Assembly: GCF_020360975.1 (NCBI RefSeq)
Contig: NW_025408667.1
Coordinates: 5,270,001 to 5,334,000 of the forward strand
Direction: 5' to 3'
Length of the DNA stretch: 64,000 nucleotides
From: Hirsutella rhossiliensis
Lineage: Eukaryota; Ascomycota; Sordariomycetes; Hypocreales; Ophiocordycipitaceae
Shown here: positions 1-9,887 of the stretch, piece by piece
Layout of the letters: each line of letters begins with the position of its first letter
Numbering within the stretch: the stretch's first letter is position 1
Made by a program: the position numbers and the translations under genes
Notes under the pieces: generated by a model
What the model was told of the DNA's origin: nothing
Database searches by the model: none
The model's input: the letters and a program-made list of their open reading frames with translations, nothing else

Positions 1-306
1 AGTTAGGAAGATATACTATAGATAGAGCTTTTTAAGTACTATAGAATATACTAGAAAGCTAACTAATTAGTCTACTAGTAAGCGAGCAATAGTCTATAAA
101 AGACAAAGGATTTCCCTAAGAGTAGTAGATAGAATAAGTAAGTTTATAAGCATCCTTTGCAACGCTATTCTTTTAATATACTATTTAGCCCCTTATATAC
201 TCGTTATAAATTCCGGACGAAATCCTACCTTATACTCCTTCGACTAATCCTTCCGCTTACGTTATTAATTACCCGATTCTACGCTTATTACTTATACCTT
301 TCTTTA
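1..306 (+). repeat. Copia-3 LTR, 3' part (cut by window edge)
   Basis: This stretch matches the 3' part of the LTRs at 44979-45674, 50545-51240 and 53607-54303 almost base for base, apart from C/T and G/A differences typical of RIP. It ends near the shared cttatacctt motif. The element's internal part is not next to it, so it is a solo or truncated LTR; the left end lies outside the window. Confidence 0.85.
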
Positions 307-825
307 ATTATTTAAGCGAATTAAGAGGTATATATTATATAGCCTTTATTACCTTTTATATATATATAGGTTATATATATATATAGGCGGGCGTAGGTAT
401 AGGTATAGGCATTTAGGTAGTATAGGTATTTACTAAGCGCGCGCGGTATAAATAAGTAAGGCGGGCTAGCTTTAATAAATATCTTAAAAATAAGTTAAGG
501 ATATAAATAGTAATATATTATTATATAAATAGTAGTACTCTATTAATTACCTAGTTATAGCTTATAGCCTATAACCTTTAACTTATTACTAATATAATAT
601 AATTATTATTACTTAGACTATACTTTATTATATTTATTAATATAAACCTATTAATAGGTTTATTCCTTAAAAATAATATAAATTATTATATATTAAAAGC
701 TCTTATTTAATATAATACTATATTACTTTAAGTAATATTATAACTACTAGTATAATTATATAGTAAGTTAAATTAATTAACTTTAAAGCTATTATACTAC
801 CTTAAGATATAATATATAAGATTAT
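307..825. repeat. Unidentified RIPed DNA with a ~145-bp dispersed repeat
   Basis: No coding signal is visible. Bases 545-690 are closely similar to 8831-8980 in the same orientation, both running from aattac.. through a motif containing ataggttta, so a further repeat family is present that I cannot name. The rest is TA-rich with short (TA)n tracts. Confidence 0.5.
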
Positions 826-1011
826 TATAAGAGTTTTTAACTATTATAGGTTATAGGCTTAGGCCGCGGCCTAAGCTATATAGTTATATATAAAGGGCCG
901 GATCCTATATATATATATATAGGCTAGCTATATATAGAAAAGCTTAGTATAGCTTATTAATATTATCCTATAAACGGCACCTATCTATATACCTTTACTT
1001 ACTCTATAATA
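826..1011 (+). repeat. Gypsy-2 LTR, 186 bp, isolated
   Basis: Full-length copy of the 186-bp LTR also seen at 3274-3459. It starts tataagag (RIPed TGTAAGAG) and ends ctataata (RIPed ..CA). The flanks attat and tatta give no clean TSD, so it may be a solo LTR with an eroded target site or a remnant of another copy. Confidence 0.7.
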
Positions 1012-1229
1012 TATTACTTTTTAATAAAAGGTTTAGTTACTTAAGAATAAAAGAGGTAATAGATATAAGAGTCTTTAACTATTATAGGTTATAGGCTTAG
1101 GTTATAGCCTAAGCTATATAGTCACGTATAAAAGGCTAGATCCTATAAATTATTACTAATCCGCGATAGCTACTATAGCGTAAGATTAAGAGCAGTATAC
1201 TAATAAGACTAGGGCTTTAGTAGATAGGT

Positions 1230-1670
1230 TTATAGTAAGAGATAAGGTATAGCTAGACCTTAATAACTATAGGTCGGTATAGCTAAAAAAGAAGCTTAAC
1301 TAGCTATATATAAAGTTTATAGTATAAAGGGTTATTAGCCTATAAGTTATAGAGCTCGATAGTCTCTTAATAAGGGTCTATAATAAGATTAATATAGACC
1401 TTCTTTATAAAGCCTCTTTTAACTTACTACTTAAATAAGAAGTAGTAGACGCTTAACCGCTTATAATTAAGGTAAAAGGAAAGGATAAGTTTAAGGTTAA
1501 AGAGATATAGGCTACGCGCTATAAAAAGGTTAGTAAGGGGAAACGCTAAAAGGTCTTTATTAAGTAGCGCGGGTATCTCGACCTTATATAAGAACTTATA
1601 TATAAGTTTATAAGAACTATAGCCCTTAATAAGTTTAACGCCTTATTTAGAATAGTAGATAAAAATAATA
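1230..1670 (+). pseudogene. Gypsy-2 integrase C-terminus and chromodomain (RIPed)
   Basis: The plus frame near 1230-1350 reads as the GPY/F-type integrase tail (..RDKV*LDLNNYRS.., then K-rich, then ..VIELD..), matching the intact chromovirus at 58589-58876. Around 1480-1600 a chromodomain-like stretch follows (..GKR*KVFIK*RGYLDL..). The stops fall where relatives have Trp or Gln. The chromodomain would have directed integration to methylated-H3 chromatin. It is non-functional now. Confidence 0.7.
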
Positions 1671-1789
1671 AACTAGCGGACTATTAATAGTAGCCTAAGC
1701 TAAGACTATAAAGTAAGTAAAATAAAGTAAGTAGTTATAATAATATAAGCGTAATAATATAAGTAGAGATAAAAATAGCGTTTATTTTA

Positions 1790-2640
1790 GGGCGGAGCCC
1801 TTAAACTACCTAGACCTACTCCTTATCTTTATTATTACCTTTATCCTTATCTTTATTATCCTCCTCTACCTTATTAGCAGCGGCGGCGCTCTTTAAGGCG
1901 CTTAGGCGGCCCTTTAAGCTTACGAGCTAGTCGGCGGTAGCGGCGGCTCTAAGGGCTCCGGGGGCGGGGGGGGGGCCTAGCTAGTAATAGCGGTAGGGGC
2001 GGCGGCGGGCACGGCTAAGGGGACCGCTAATAGGGCGACGGAGGTAGTATCCCTAGAGCTAGGAGAGTTAATAGCGGAAGTAAAAGAGCTAAAGGAAAGG
2101 AACTTACTTAGGGATAAGGCCCTAGCGCTTAAGGGCGCGGAGATTATAGTAGGCGGCGGCAGCGGTAGTAAGGCGCTTCTTAGTAGCCCCTTATACCTAC
2201 CTATACGCGCTAGCCTTTTAAGCTAACGCTATAGTAAGTAGGATAAGAGGCGCCGCCTTATAAGCGCGGCCGGTATATATATACTAATAATAACTACCGC
2301 TATAGTAGCGCTTAACTTAGTCGGCGTAGGGGAGCTCTTATAACGTATACTATATATAGGGGGCTACGCGGGCGGCTCTAGCTTATACTTAGCGTTTATA
2401 TTTTAAGAAGTTAGCGGAAAATAGCTACTATACTCGCTAGGTAGCGGACTTATAAGGGTAGTAAAGGCAGAGGTAAGGGTAGAGGGGCTAGGCGTTATAG
2501 CTAGCGGTAGGGATAGTATTATTATATAGAAGGGCAATATAAGGGCGTCTAGTATAGTAAAAGTAAAGGCGGCGGTAGTAGGCGTAGTTATAGGGGCGCG
2601 GGTAGGAGTAGTAGTAGCGGCGGAGCTATTATTAGCCGTG
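1790..2640 (-). pseudogene. Antisense reading frame between chromodomain and 3' LTR (Gypsy-2)
   Basis: Read on the minus strand, this GC-richer tract gives a frame whose peptide resembles the one at the same place in Gypsy-1 (42800-43750). Shared motifs are P-Y-I-*-Y-T-L-*-x-L-P-Y-A, then AAAYYNL..LKR..LIPK, then V-S-L-K-G-R-L-S-A-L-K, ending in an acidic/lysine tail (EEDNKDKDK). Stops are TAA/TAG and explainable as RIPed Gln or Trp codons. No family is recognised. It could instead be compositional noise in a GCG-rich spacer, but similarity at residue level between two diverged copies argues for a former gene. Confidence 0.45.
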
Positions 2641-3273
2641 CTTAGTATAGTATTAACGAATAACTTTATACGCTCTAAGAAGGAGGAGGTAAGGGAGGGG
2701 GAGGTAGATATATCTATTATAGAAGTTAGTATTATAGATTATAGCCCCCCGCTCTATATAGTAAGGAACTTATTAATTAAAGTTATTATTATTAAGGCTA
2801 TTATTACTACTATAGCTATTACTATAAGTATATATTAATAGAGCGGCTTATATAGCTAGGAACGAACTAATGCCTTAGGTAGAGCGGAACTTACTTATTA
2901 CTACTACTATTATAGTTAAAGAAGGAAGAAAAAGAAAGAAAGAAAGAAAGGGGGGATACTACCTTATATACCCCTAGGTAGAGGAGGCTGCTTAAGGCTA
3001 AGGGAACGGGCAACCTAAGGCTTACGTAGGTCTAGGCTAGCCGCTAGCTACCTAAGGGTATATATAATAGGTTACGCCCTTATTTAAACGGCTAGCTAGC
3101 TAATAAGTATAGAGCTTAGTTCTAGCTACCTAGGCTAATAAGCGCGGGGATAATAGGGCCAGTAAGGCTAGCACGATTAATAGGAGAGGGTAGGGTAGAG
3201 CTAGTAGTATAGGCCTAATAGTATAAAAGCTATTAATTAAGTAGCGCCGCGCCGCGCTTAAGAGAGGGTATTA

Positions 3274-3459
3274 TATAAGAGTCTTTAACTATTATAGGTT
3301 ATAGGCTTAGGCTATAGCTTAAGCTATATAGTTATATATAGAGGGCTAGATCCTATATATATATATATAGGCTAGCCGCGTATAAGAGAGCTTTATATAG
3401 CTTATTATTATTATCTTATAAATAGTACTTATATATATACTATTATTTACTTTATAATA
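3274..3459 (+). repeat. Gypsy-2 3' LTR, 186 bp
   Basis: Same length and ends as the LTR at 826-1011. It follows the purine run agagaggg expected of a plus-strand primer site. Confidence 0.75.
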
Positions 3460-3583
3460 ATAAATAAGTTAAGGACTATAAAAAAGTAATTAAACTAAAA
3501 TAGCTAGGACTATTTAATAGTACTTATAGTATACTTTAAGACTTTCTTACTTAACTTAAAGCTTACTATTAGTTTTACCTTAT

Positions 3584-4151
3584 TCTTAAGGTATATAAGT
3601 AAAAGCGGAATTTTAGGAAATTAAGGAATTATATAAGACTATATAATAAAAGGGAAGAAGGAGTATAAGGTAGGAATTTTAATAGAATTTATTAGTAGTA
3701 TATTATTATATAAAAGAGGTATTAAAGTTAATAATTCTCTCTTTATTTACTAGTAGATATACTATCTTATATAGATAATTATAGCTAAACGGAAGAACCT
3801 TTTAAGACTAGATTTAAGCTACTATATAGCCCTAAGACTAAGGAATTTAGTAATACCTTAAGTATATTAGGAAGTGTCTTAGTTCTACTAATATTTATAT
3901 TTAAAGGAGGTTAGTCGTGCTAGTATTCTTAATAGGTCTTAGCTAGTATTCTAAGCTAGCTTTATTTCTTCGATTCCTAATTATATGATAATAGGCAACC
4001 CGTTTACTATATAATAATATATAAAATAACGAGTAATTCTTACTCTATAATATAGGATTTTATCTATAGTTAATATACTACTTATTAGCTTATATAATCG
4101 GGAGAGTATATTATAGCTACTTTATTTATAGTAGGAATACTATTCCTTATA
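3584..4151 (-). repeat. Copia-2 3' LTR, 568 bp
   Basis: Nearly identical, apart from transitions, to 27599-28166. On the minus strand it starts TATAAGGAATA (RIPed TGTAAGG..) and ends CTTAAGA. Confidence 0.8.
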
Positions 4152-7100
4152 GCCTCCCTTAAAAAGTATATTTATATACTCTTTACTAATTTATTTATAG
4201 TAGTATATATATAGGGTAAAAACCTAATTTAGGAAAACTATTCTTATACCTTAATAGGATATATAAAAACCTATTCTTTCTTAGAAAAAAAATCCTTAGG
4301 TATATACTAATAGAAAAACCTATAGTAGGAAAAATCTATAGTTATAATAATTATTTATAGGATAACCTTATATAAGGTAAAACTTATTATTACTAGGAAA
4401 GTCTTAATAGATAAAAACCTAGTAAATATTTCTCTAAGAAGCCTAAAAAGGAAAAACCTAGTAAGGGAAAGATATAGAAAGTATAAGAAATATCTAAAAA
4501 CCCCTTTTAATTACTTAGGAACTTATATTAAGGATAGACCGGCTCTAAACTTATAAAGTAATCTAGGTCTTAATTCCTTTATAAAAGTATTAGCTATATT
4601 ATCTTTTAATTTAATATAAAAAACTCTAATTTCTAGTTCTCTTATACTAGTTCTAGTATAGTAATAGGCTAATCTTATATACTTAGACCTTTTATAAAAT
4701 TCCGGATTTTCTATTAATTTAATAGTAGTAGTATTATTTATTAAAATAAGAGGTATAGTATTAGGAATCTTAATAGATAGATCCTTAGTAATATTTTTAA
4801 AAAGTATATTTAAATAAATAGCTTCTTTATTTACCTCCTTAAGGCTAGTATACTTTACTTTATAGGTAGAAAGGGCAATAGCTTTCTACTTAGGGTAAGC
4901 CTATCTTATTATATTATTATATATATAAAAATAGTAACCGGAAAAGGATTTTCCGTCTATTAAATCCGACGCCTAGCTAGAGTTAGTAAAACCCTTTATA
5001 TATAGATAGGTAAAAGCGATATTATAATTATATTTAATCTTTAAGCTAGGGAATTTATTTAAATATTTATAAATTATATTTAAAGCCTTAAAATATATTT
5101 AGTTAGGCTTAGCCGCGAATCTAGTATAGGAAATTATAGAATATAAGATATCTAGCCTAGTAAATAAGGCTAAGTATAATAAAGATCCTATTTCTTTTTA
5201 AAATTATAATATATCTTTCTTAGAAGGTAATTCCTTTACTTTTATAAGCTTAAAGCTTACTATAGCGGGTAAATTTAAAGTTCCTAAACCTTCTTTATTA
5301 AATTCCTTTAATTTATTTAAGGTATAAATTTCTTAGGATATATATAGCTCTTTATTTTCTTAGTTTATTATAATATTTAGACCTAAGAAGTCTTTTATAT
5401 CTCCTAAGATAGTAAAATCTAGGAATTTAGATAATTCTTTAAATAATCTTTCTTCTATTATAGATTTAGAGGGCCTTAATATAAGAAAGTCGTCGATGTA
5501 AATTACTAAGGCTATACTATAGTCCTTATTTATAAATACTCCTTTATTTATTAAAAGAGGAAGAAATCTAAGTTTATTTAGTATAATTTTTAAATAATTA
5601 TACTAGAGCTTAGGACTTTAATTTCGGCTATATAATACTTTCTTTAGCTTTGCTTTAATTTAACCGGTTTTATATAGGTCTAGGAATTTAGTTAATTTAA
5701 TTCCTTTAGCTCTATAAGCTAATCTATATTTTAAATAATATTCTTTAAGAGCGTATTCTTTATAGCTTATAGGAAGATCGATATATACTTTACTATCTAT
5801 ATCGGTATATATAAAGGCATTTATTATATCTATTTATAAAGCTTTAAATTTATAGATAATAGTTAAAATAAGTAGAAATTTAATAGATTTAGGTCTAGCT
5901 ATAGTTAAGAAGGTATCTAGGAAATCTAAGCTATAGATCTACTTAAATACCTATATTACGAAACGGGTTTTATATTTTATTATATTATTTTAACTATCCT
6001 TCTTAATAGTATAGACCTAGTAGCCTCCTATAGCCTCCTTATCCCTAAGGAGGTAGGAAAACTCCTAAGCTTTATATTTAATTAGCTAAATAATTTCCTT
6101 AATTATAGCTTCTTTCTAAAATACTACTTTAGGGCTATTTACTACTTATTTATAGGTCTTTAGAATTTTTAGATCCTAATTTTCTATACTAGCTAGAATT
6201 AGCTCTATAAAATCGTAGTTTAGAAATAAATTAATATTAGGGTATTCGATATAGTTAGAATCGAACCCTTCTAGCTTCTTAAGTAATTCTACTACTATTT
6301 TACTAGTAGTAGGAATAGGATTATTATTTAAAGACTCTTCTTCTATAAAGGGCAAGGGACTTTTATCTCTAGGTTCTTTAATAGCTTCCTCTATAAGGAT
6401 ATAACTTTCTAGCTTATCTTTATTTAGAATAGAATTAAAATCAAAGGTATTATTACTACTTAAAATTTCTAGATTTTTTATAAATTTATTTTCTAGTATA
6501 ATAATATCTCTAGAGATAGTAATCTTTCTCTTAGTAAAATCCTAGATTTTATATATATTTTCTAAATAGCCTACTATTATTCCCTTAAAAGCTCTATTAT
6601 TTAGCTTATTTTTAAGGTCTTTATTCTTATAATATATAAGGCTTCTAAAGGTCTTAATTTTATTTAAGGTCTTAAAAGGTAGTATTATATTATCCCTCTT
6701 TTTTATAGGACTTTTAAATCCTATTATAGAATACGGTAATCTATTATATAAATAGGTAGCTATTAAAATAGCTTCTCCCTATAGATATTTAGGAAGCCTA
6801 GTAGTAAATAAAAGAGCTCGTACTTTTTTTAATATAGTACGATTTATTCTTTCTATTCTACTATTAGATTCCGGCGTCCTAGGAGGACTAGAATTAAAGG
6901 TAATTCCTTCTTTTTCGTAGTAAAGCTTTATTTTATATATAAATTCTTTAGCATTATTTAAAAATGCTTCTCTAATCCTAGTATTTTTAGGGTTATTTTC
7001 TACCCTATTTTTAAATTCTAGGAACCTATCTAGAGCTTCCCCCTTTTTTCGAAGAAAGTATATTTCTAGATATTAGGTTCCTATATCTAAGAAAGAAATA

Positions 7101-8294
7101 TAGTCGTAATATTTATTATAAGTAGGTACTTTAATTAGCCCCTAAATATCTAATACTATTTTTTCTAAATAAGTATAAGACTTATATAAAGGTTATTTAT
7201 TAACCTTATTTATTGCTTTAGCTCTAATATATATTTCGTATTATCTTATTTTATTTTCCTCTTTTAAATGTATTTTTATATCCTTATTATATCTTTTTAA
7301 TATTTCTAAAATAGCCCTACTATTTATATACCTTAAGCGTAAGTGCTAAGTATAAAAATCTATATCCTTTGCCTTTAAAGATATAATAAGGATTAATTAG
7401 CTTTTTAATAAAGGTTTTATAGGAATATAATATAATTTATTTCTAAGAAATCCTTTAGTAAGGACCTTAGCCTTATTATCTAATAAAAGGACTTTATTTC
7501 CTCCTATTAAGGTATAGGTATTATTAAAATAAGATTAAGATAGTATATTTACCCTTAATTTAGGTTTATAAAAGCAGTCTCGAAGGATATACCTTTTACT
7601 ACTATATAGGAACTTAAATACTAAGTCCCCCTTTCCTTTTACTAATATAAAGGAAGCTTTTCCCTAGTAAACTTTAGACTTAATTTCTTTATAGTTAATA
7701 AGGAAATTCTTATTCGATACTATATACCTAGTAGCTCCGGTATTATAAATAAAATTAAAGATCCTTTTATTCTTATAACTAGGAAATCCTCCTTCTCTTA
7801 CCTTTAAAACTAATTCCTTTATTTTAGGAATCGAGGCTTTTAAAGGTCCTAAAAGAGAGTCTTTATTAGCTTCTACTATAGGGGTATTTATAGAGGTTAA
7901 AATTACCTCTAAATCCTTAGACGTTTATATAGGGGTCGGAGCCCTAGAAAGGTCTATAAGGTCGATATCTAGGTCTATATTTTCTTACGAAGCTATATTT
8001 AAGACCTTATTACTATCGTCCGAATAGGACTCTAGCTCTATAATTCGAGCCTTCCTTCTTTTATTAGTAGTAGAAATACTACTAAAAGGGGATTTCTTCC
8101 TAAAAGAAGAAGACAAAGAAGAAGATTTTCTCTTCTTAGAAATTCGAGTCCTATTATCCTTTTTTCCTTTATTTAAAACCTAATAAGTAGGAGCCTTATT
8201 CGGGTATAATTTATAGCAATTTACTATAAAATGCCCTAGTTTTAATACTATTTAAGAATAACGTTTTAACCTAAGATTACTATTTAGCCTTAAT
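3584..8294 (-). mobile_element. Copia-2: RIPed Ty1/Copia element, 5' truncated
   Basis: The element runs on the minus strand. Its 3' LTR is 3584-4151 (568 bp, the same length as the solo LTR at 27599-28166), with the polypurine tract AAGGGAGG (minus strand) just inside. Reading toward higher coordinates (backwards through pol) come RNase H/RT, RT with YIDDFLI near 5481-5515, integrase with a P-R-T-P-E..IERINRTIL-type motif near 6830-6895, and a gag zinc knuckle remnant (GHFIVNC) near 8210-8240. The 5' LTR is missing: the order is lost where the TRIM-like element sits at 8300. Many Trp/Gln codons are now stops. Confidence 0.85.
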
Positions 8295-8388
8295 ACTTAT
8301 ATCGCGTACTCTATATAGGTTAATTAACGCTATCGCTTATATCTAATAGGCGGCTATATCTTTTCCGTGATAGTTATAAGCCTAGGCG

Positions 8389-8403
8389 GAGGGGTTACCC
8401 CTC
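8389..8403 (+). other. Stem-loop just after the primer-binding site of the TRIM
   Basis: GAGGGG-TTA-CCCCTC forms a perfect 6-bp stem with a 3-nt loop, with an outer CCTA/TAGG pair (8381-8384/8404-8407). Copia-1 has a hairpin of different sequence at the same distance from its primer site (AGGAAT-AAA-ATTCCT at 13552-13566). Confidence 0.5.
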
Positions 8404-8433
8404 TAGGAACTTCCCGGTAACTATACACGTACT

Positions 8434-8492
8434 TCTTCTAGCTAGCCTAGCGCGTATTACCCGAAGGCCTATAGTTCGAGTCCCGCTAGCGC
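8434..8492 (+). other. tRNA-like segment with RNA polymerase III B box
   Basis: Bases 8473-8483 (agttcgagtcc) match the B box/T-loop consensus exactly, followed by cccgctagcgca, shaped like a tRNA 3' end. An A-box-like tagcctagcgcg lies about 30 nt upstream, and a 5-bp acceptor-like pairing (ctagc/gctag) is possible. The T-stem does not pair, so this is a degenerate tRNA or tRNA-derived piece, not a working tRNA gene. Confidence 0.35.
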
Positions 8493-8657
8493 AATTAAGC
8501 GCGGTTTTAGTATAAGAACCTATTATCCCTCTATAAGAGTCTAGGTATCCTAGGATAAATTAACCTAGCATCCCTAAGGGGGTATATCGCGTACTCTATA
8601 TACGTTAATTAACGCTATCGCTTATATCTAATAGGCAGCTATATCTTTTTTATAATA

Positions 8658-9394
8658 ACTTTATAAAGGATTACTAATACTTAAAAGCAATCTAAGGATA
8701 GGATTACTAGTTATATAAGATAATTTATAAAGGACTATAAAGTATATAAGGATATATAATTTTATTTATTAAAACTAAATAGCTTAATAGCCTTTAATAC
8801 TATCTTTATTATAATTCTATCTTTATTTTTAATTACTAAGTTATAGTTTATAGTCTATAACCTTTAACTTACTACTTATATAATACCCTTATTATTACTT
8901 AGAGTACGCTTTATTATATCTATTAATATAAACCCTTTAATAGGTTTATCCCTTAAGAATAATACTAGTTATTATACTTATATTTATTTAAATTATATAC
9001 TCCTTTACTTATTACCTTACTACTTAAATAGCTATAATAGTAAAAGGGTATATTAAGAGAAGTAACTATTAAAAGCTAAAGTTATACTTAGTAAACTTAA
9101 TATTTATATATAAAGAGTTTATTTAACTAATATAATAGTCTTAGCTTAAGGATATAATATTAACTTAACTTAAGTAAAGGAATATTTAAATACTATCTTA
9201 TAGCTAGCTATTTATAGTTACTATACCTATATAAGCCCTTTTCTTAATAAATAAGCTAAGATATATATTACTAAATTTACCTTTCTAAGCCCTTATTTCC
9301 TTTACTATAATCTTAAGCTACTACTTAAGACTAATATTATTTTCCGGTTATCGTGCTAAAGTTCTTTCTTTATATACCGGGTTTTCTTCCTTTC
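8658..9394. other. RIPed DNA without recognisable gene
   Basis: TA-rich sequence with stops in all frames. Bases 8831-8980 repeat 545-690. The part right of the TRIM may be the lost 5' end of Copia-2, but I could not match it to gag or an LTR. Confidence 0.5.
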
Positions 9395-9762
9395 TTATTA
9401 TCTAGCATCTTTTACCTACCGCTTTTGCTCCGTTTCTGCCTCTCGCTGCCTCCTCTTCTCTAAAGAGACGTTCCTATAGGATACCCGACGCCTGTATAAA
9501 CCTACTGCATCATGCAACGTATATAGCCCACTTCGATCGCCGACCCAATGCATGGTAAGCATAATCAAAACAACTCGAATAATTATACTATACCGCAACC
9601 CTGTATCCTATATAGCGTAACCCTTTCGAGATAAATATACCATGCAATCGATATTAGTATCCGCAGTAACACGACCATCTCGGTTAGGACCCGAGTCATG
9701 GCCTAGACACCTCCATTATGCTGTAACGAAGTTATGACGGCGGATCGCAATTACTATATCTC
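9395..9762. other. Left flank of a non-RIPed island
   Basis: From about 9395 CpA-containing words return and the TpA bias vanishes, marking the edge of RIP. No convincing gene is seen. This is the upstream region of the gene at 9888. Confidence 0.6.
9679..9695. promoter_or_regulatory. CTCGG-N7-CCGAG inverted repeat, candidate Zn2Cys6 site
   Basis: A perfect 5-bp inverted repeat with a 7-nt spacer, containing CGG-N7-CCG. Fungal Zn2Cys6 regulators commonly bind inverted CGG triplets. It lies about 70 bp upstream of the TATA box and 190 bp upstream of the start codon of the secreted-protein gene. Which factor binds, if any, cannot be told. Confidence 0.3.
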
Positions 9763-9770
9763 TATAAATA
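9763..9770 (+). promoter_or_regulatory. TATA box of the secreted-protein gene
   Basis: tataaata lies 118 bp before the ATG at 9888. Transcription would start near 9795-9800, giving a 5' leader of about 90 nt. Confidence 0.55.
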
Positions 9771-9887
9771 CTCAGAGTTCACCGGCGTCTTTATCGGCTT
9801 GTTAAGACACACTCATTCTCACTTGTCTAGCCAACCAATACCACCCTTTACTTTTACGGTCAGTCTTTACTCTACCAGCAATCGAAA

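Larger units (their letters stand above)
1064..3459 (+). mobile_element. Gypsy-2: internally deleted Ty3/Gypsy chromovirus relic
   Basis: The left LTR begins at 1064 and is homologous to the other LTRs only to about 1147. There it joins directly to integrase C-terminal sequence, so gag, protease, reverse transcriptase, RNase H and most of integrase are missing. The right LTR is complete (3274-3459), preceded by the polypurine tract agagaggg. Flanking ataga (1059-1063) and ataaa (3460-3464) differ by one G-to-A and are probably the target duplication. RIP has turned Trp and Gln codons into stops throughout. It is related to Gypsy-1 at 37329-44201. Confidence 0.8.
8300..8657 (+). mobile_element. 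TRIM-like miniature LTR element, 358 bp
   Basis: Two direct repeats of 73 bp (8300-8372 and 8585-8657) differ almost only by transitions (ccgtgata against ttataata at the inner and outer ends). Between them lies 212 bp with no coding frame. Right after the first repeat is gttataagcctagg (8373-8386), complementary to the initiator-tRNA-Met anticodon arm once RIP is allowed for; Copia-1 has the same site. Just before the second repeat is aaggggg, the Copia-1 polypurine tract. Flanking actta (8295-8299) and acttt (8658-8662) look like an imperfect TSD. The repeat starts TATCGCG, the same tip as Copia-1 (TGTCGCG). It is therefore a non-autonomous LTR element probably mobilised by Copia-1. Confidence 0.7.

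Noticed and set aside
2638..2838. 66-codon plus-strand frame
   Set aside because: Lies in the Gypsy-2 3' tract, is Ile-rich from RIPed TA sequence and has no counterpart in Gypsy-1.
8434..8492. A functional tRNA gene
   Set aside because: B box is present but the T-stem does not pair and no anticodon arm can be formed.
9416..9598. 60-codon minus-strand frame left of the secreted gene
   Set aside because: No start context, domain or composition signal; rich in Arg and short, as expected by chance in a non-RIPed island.
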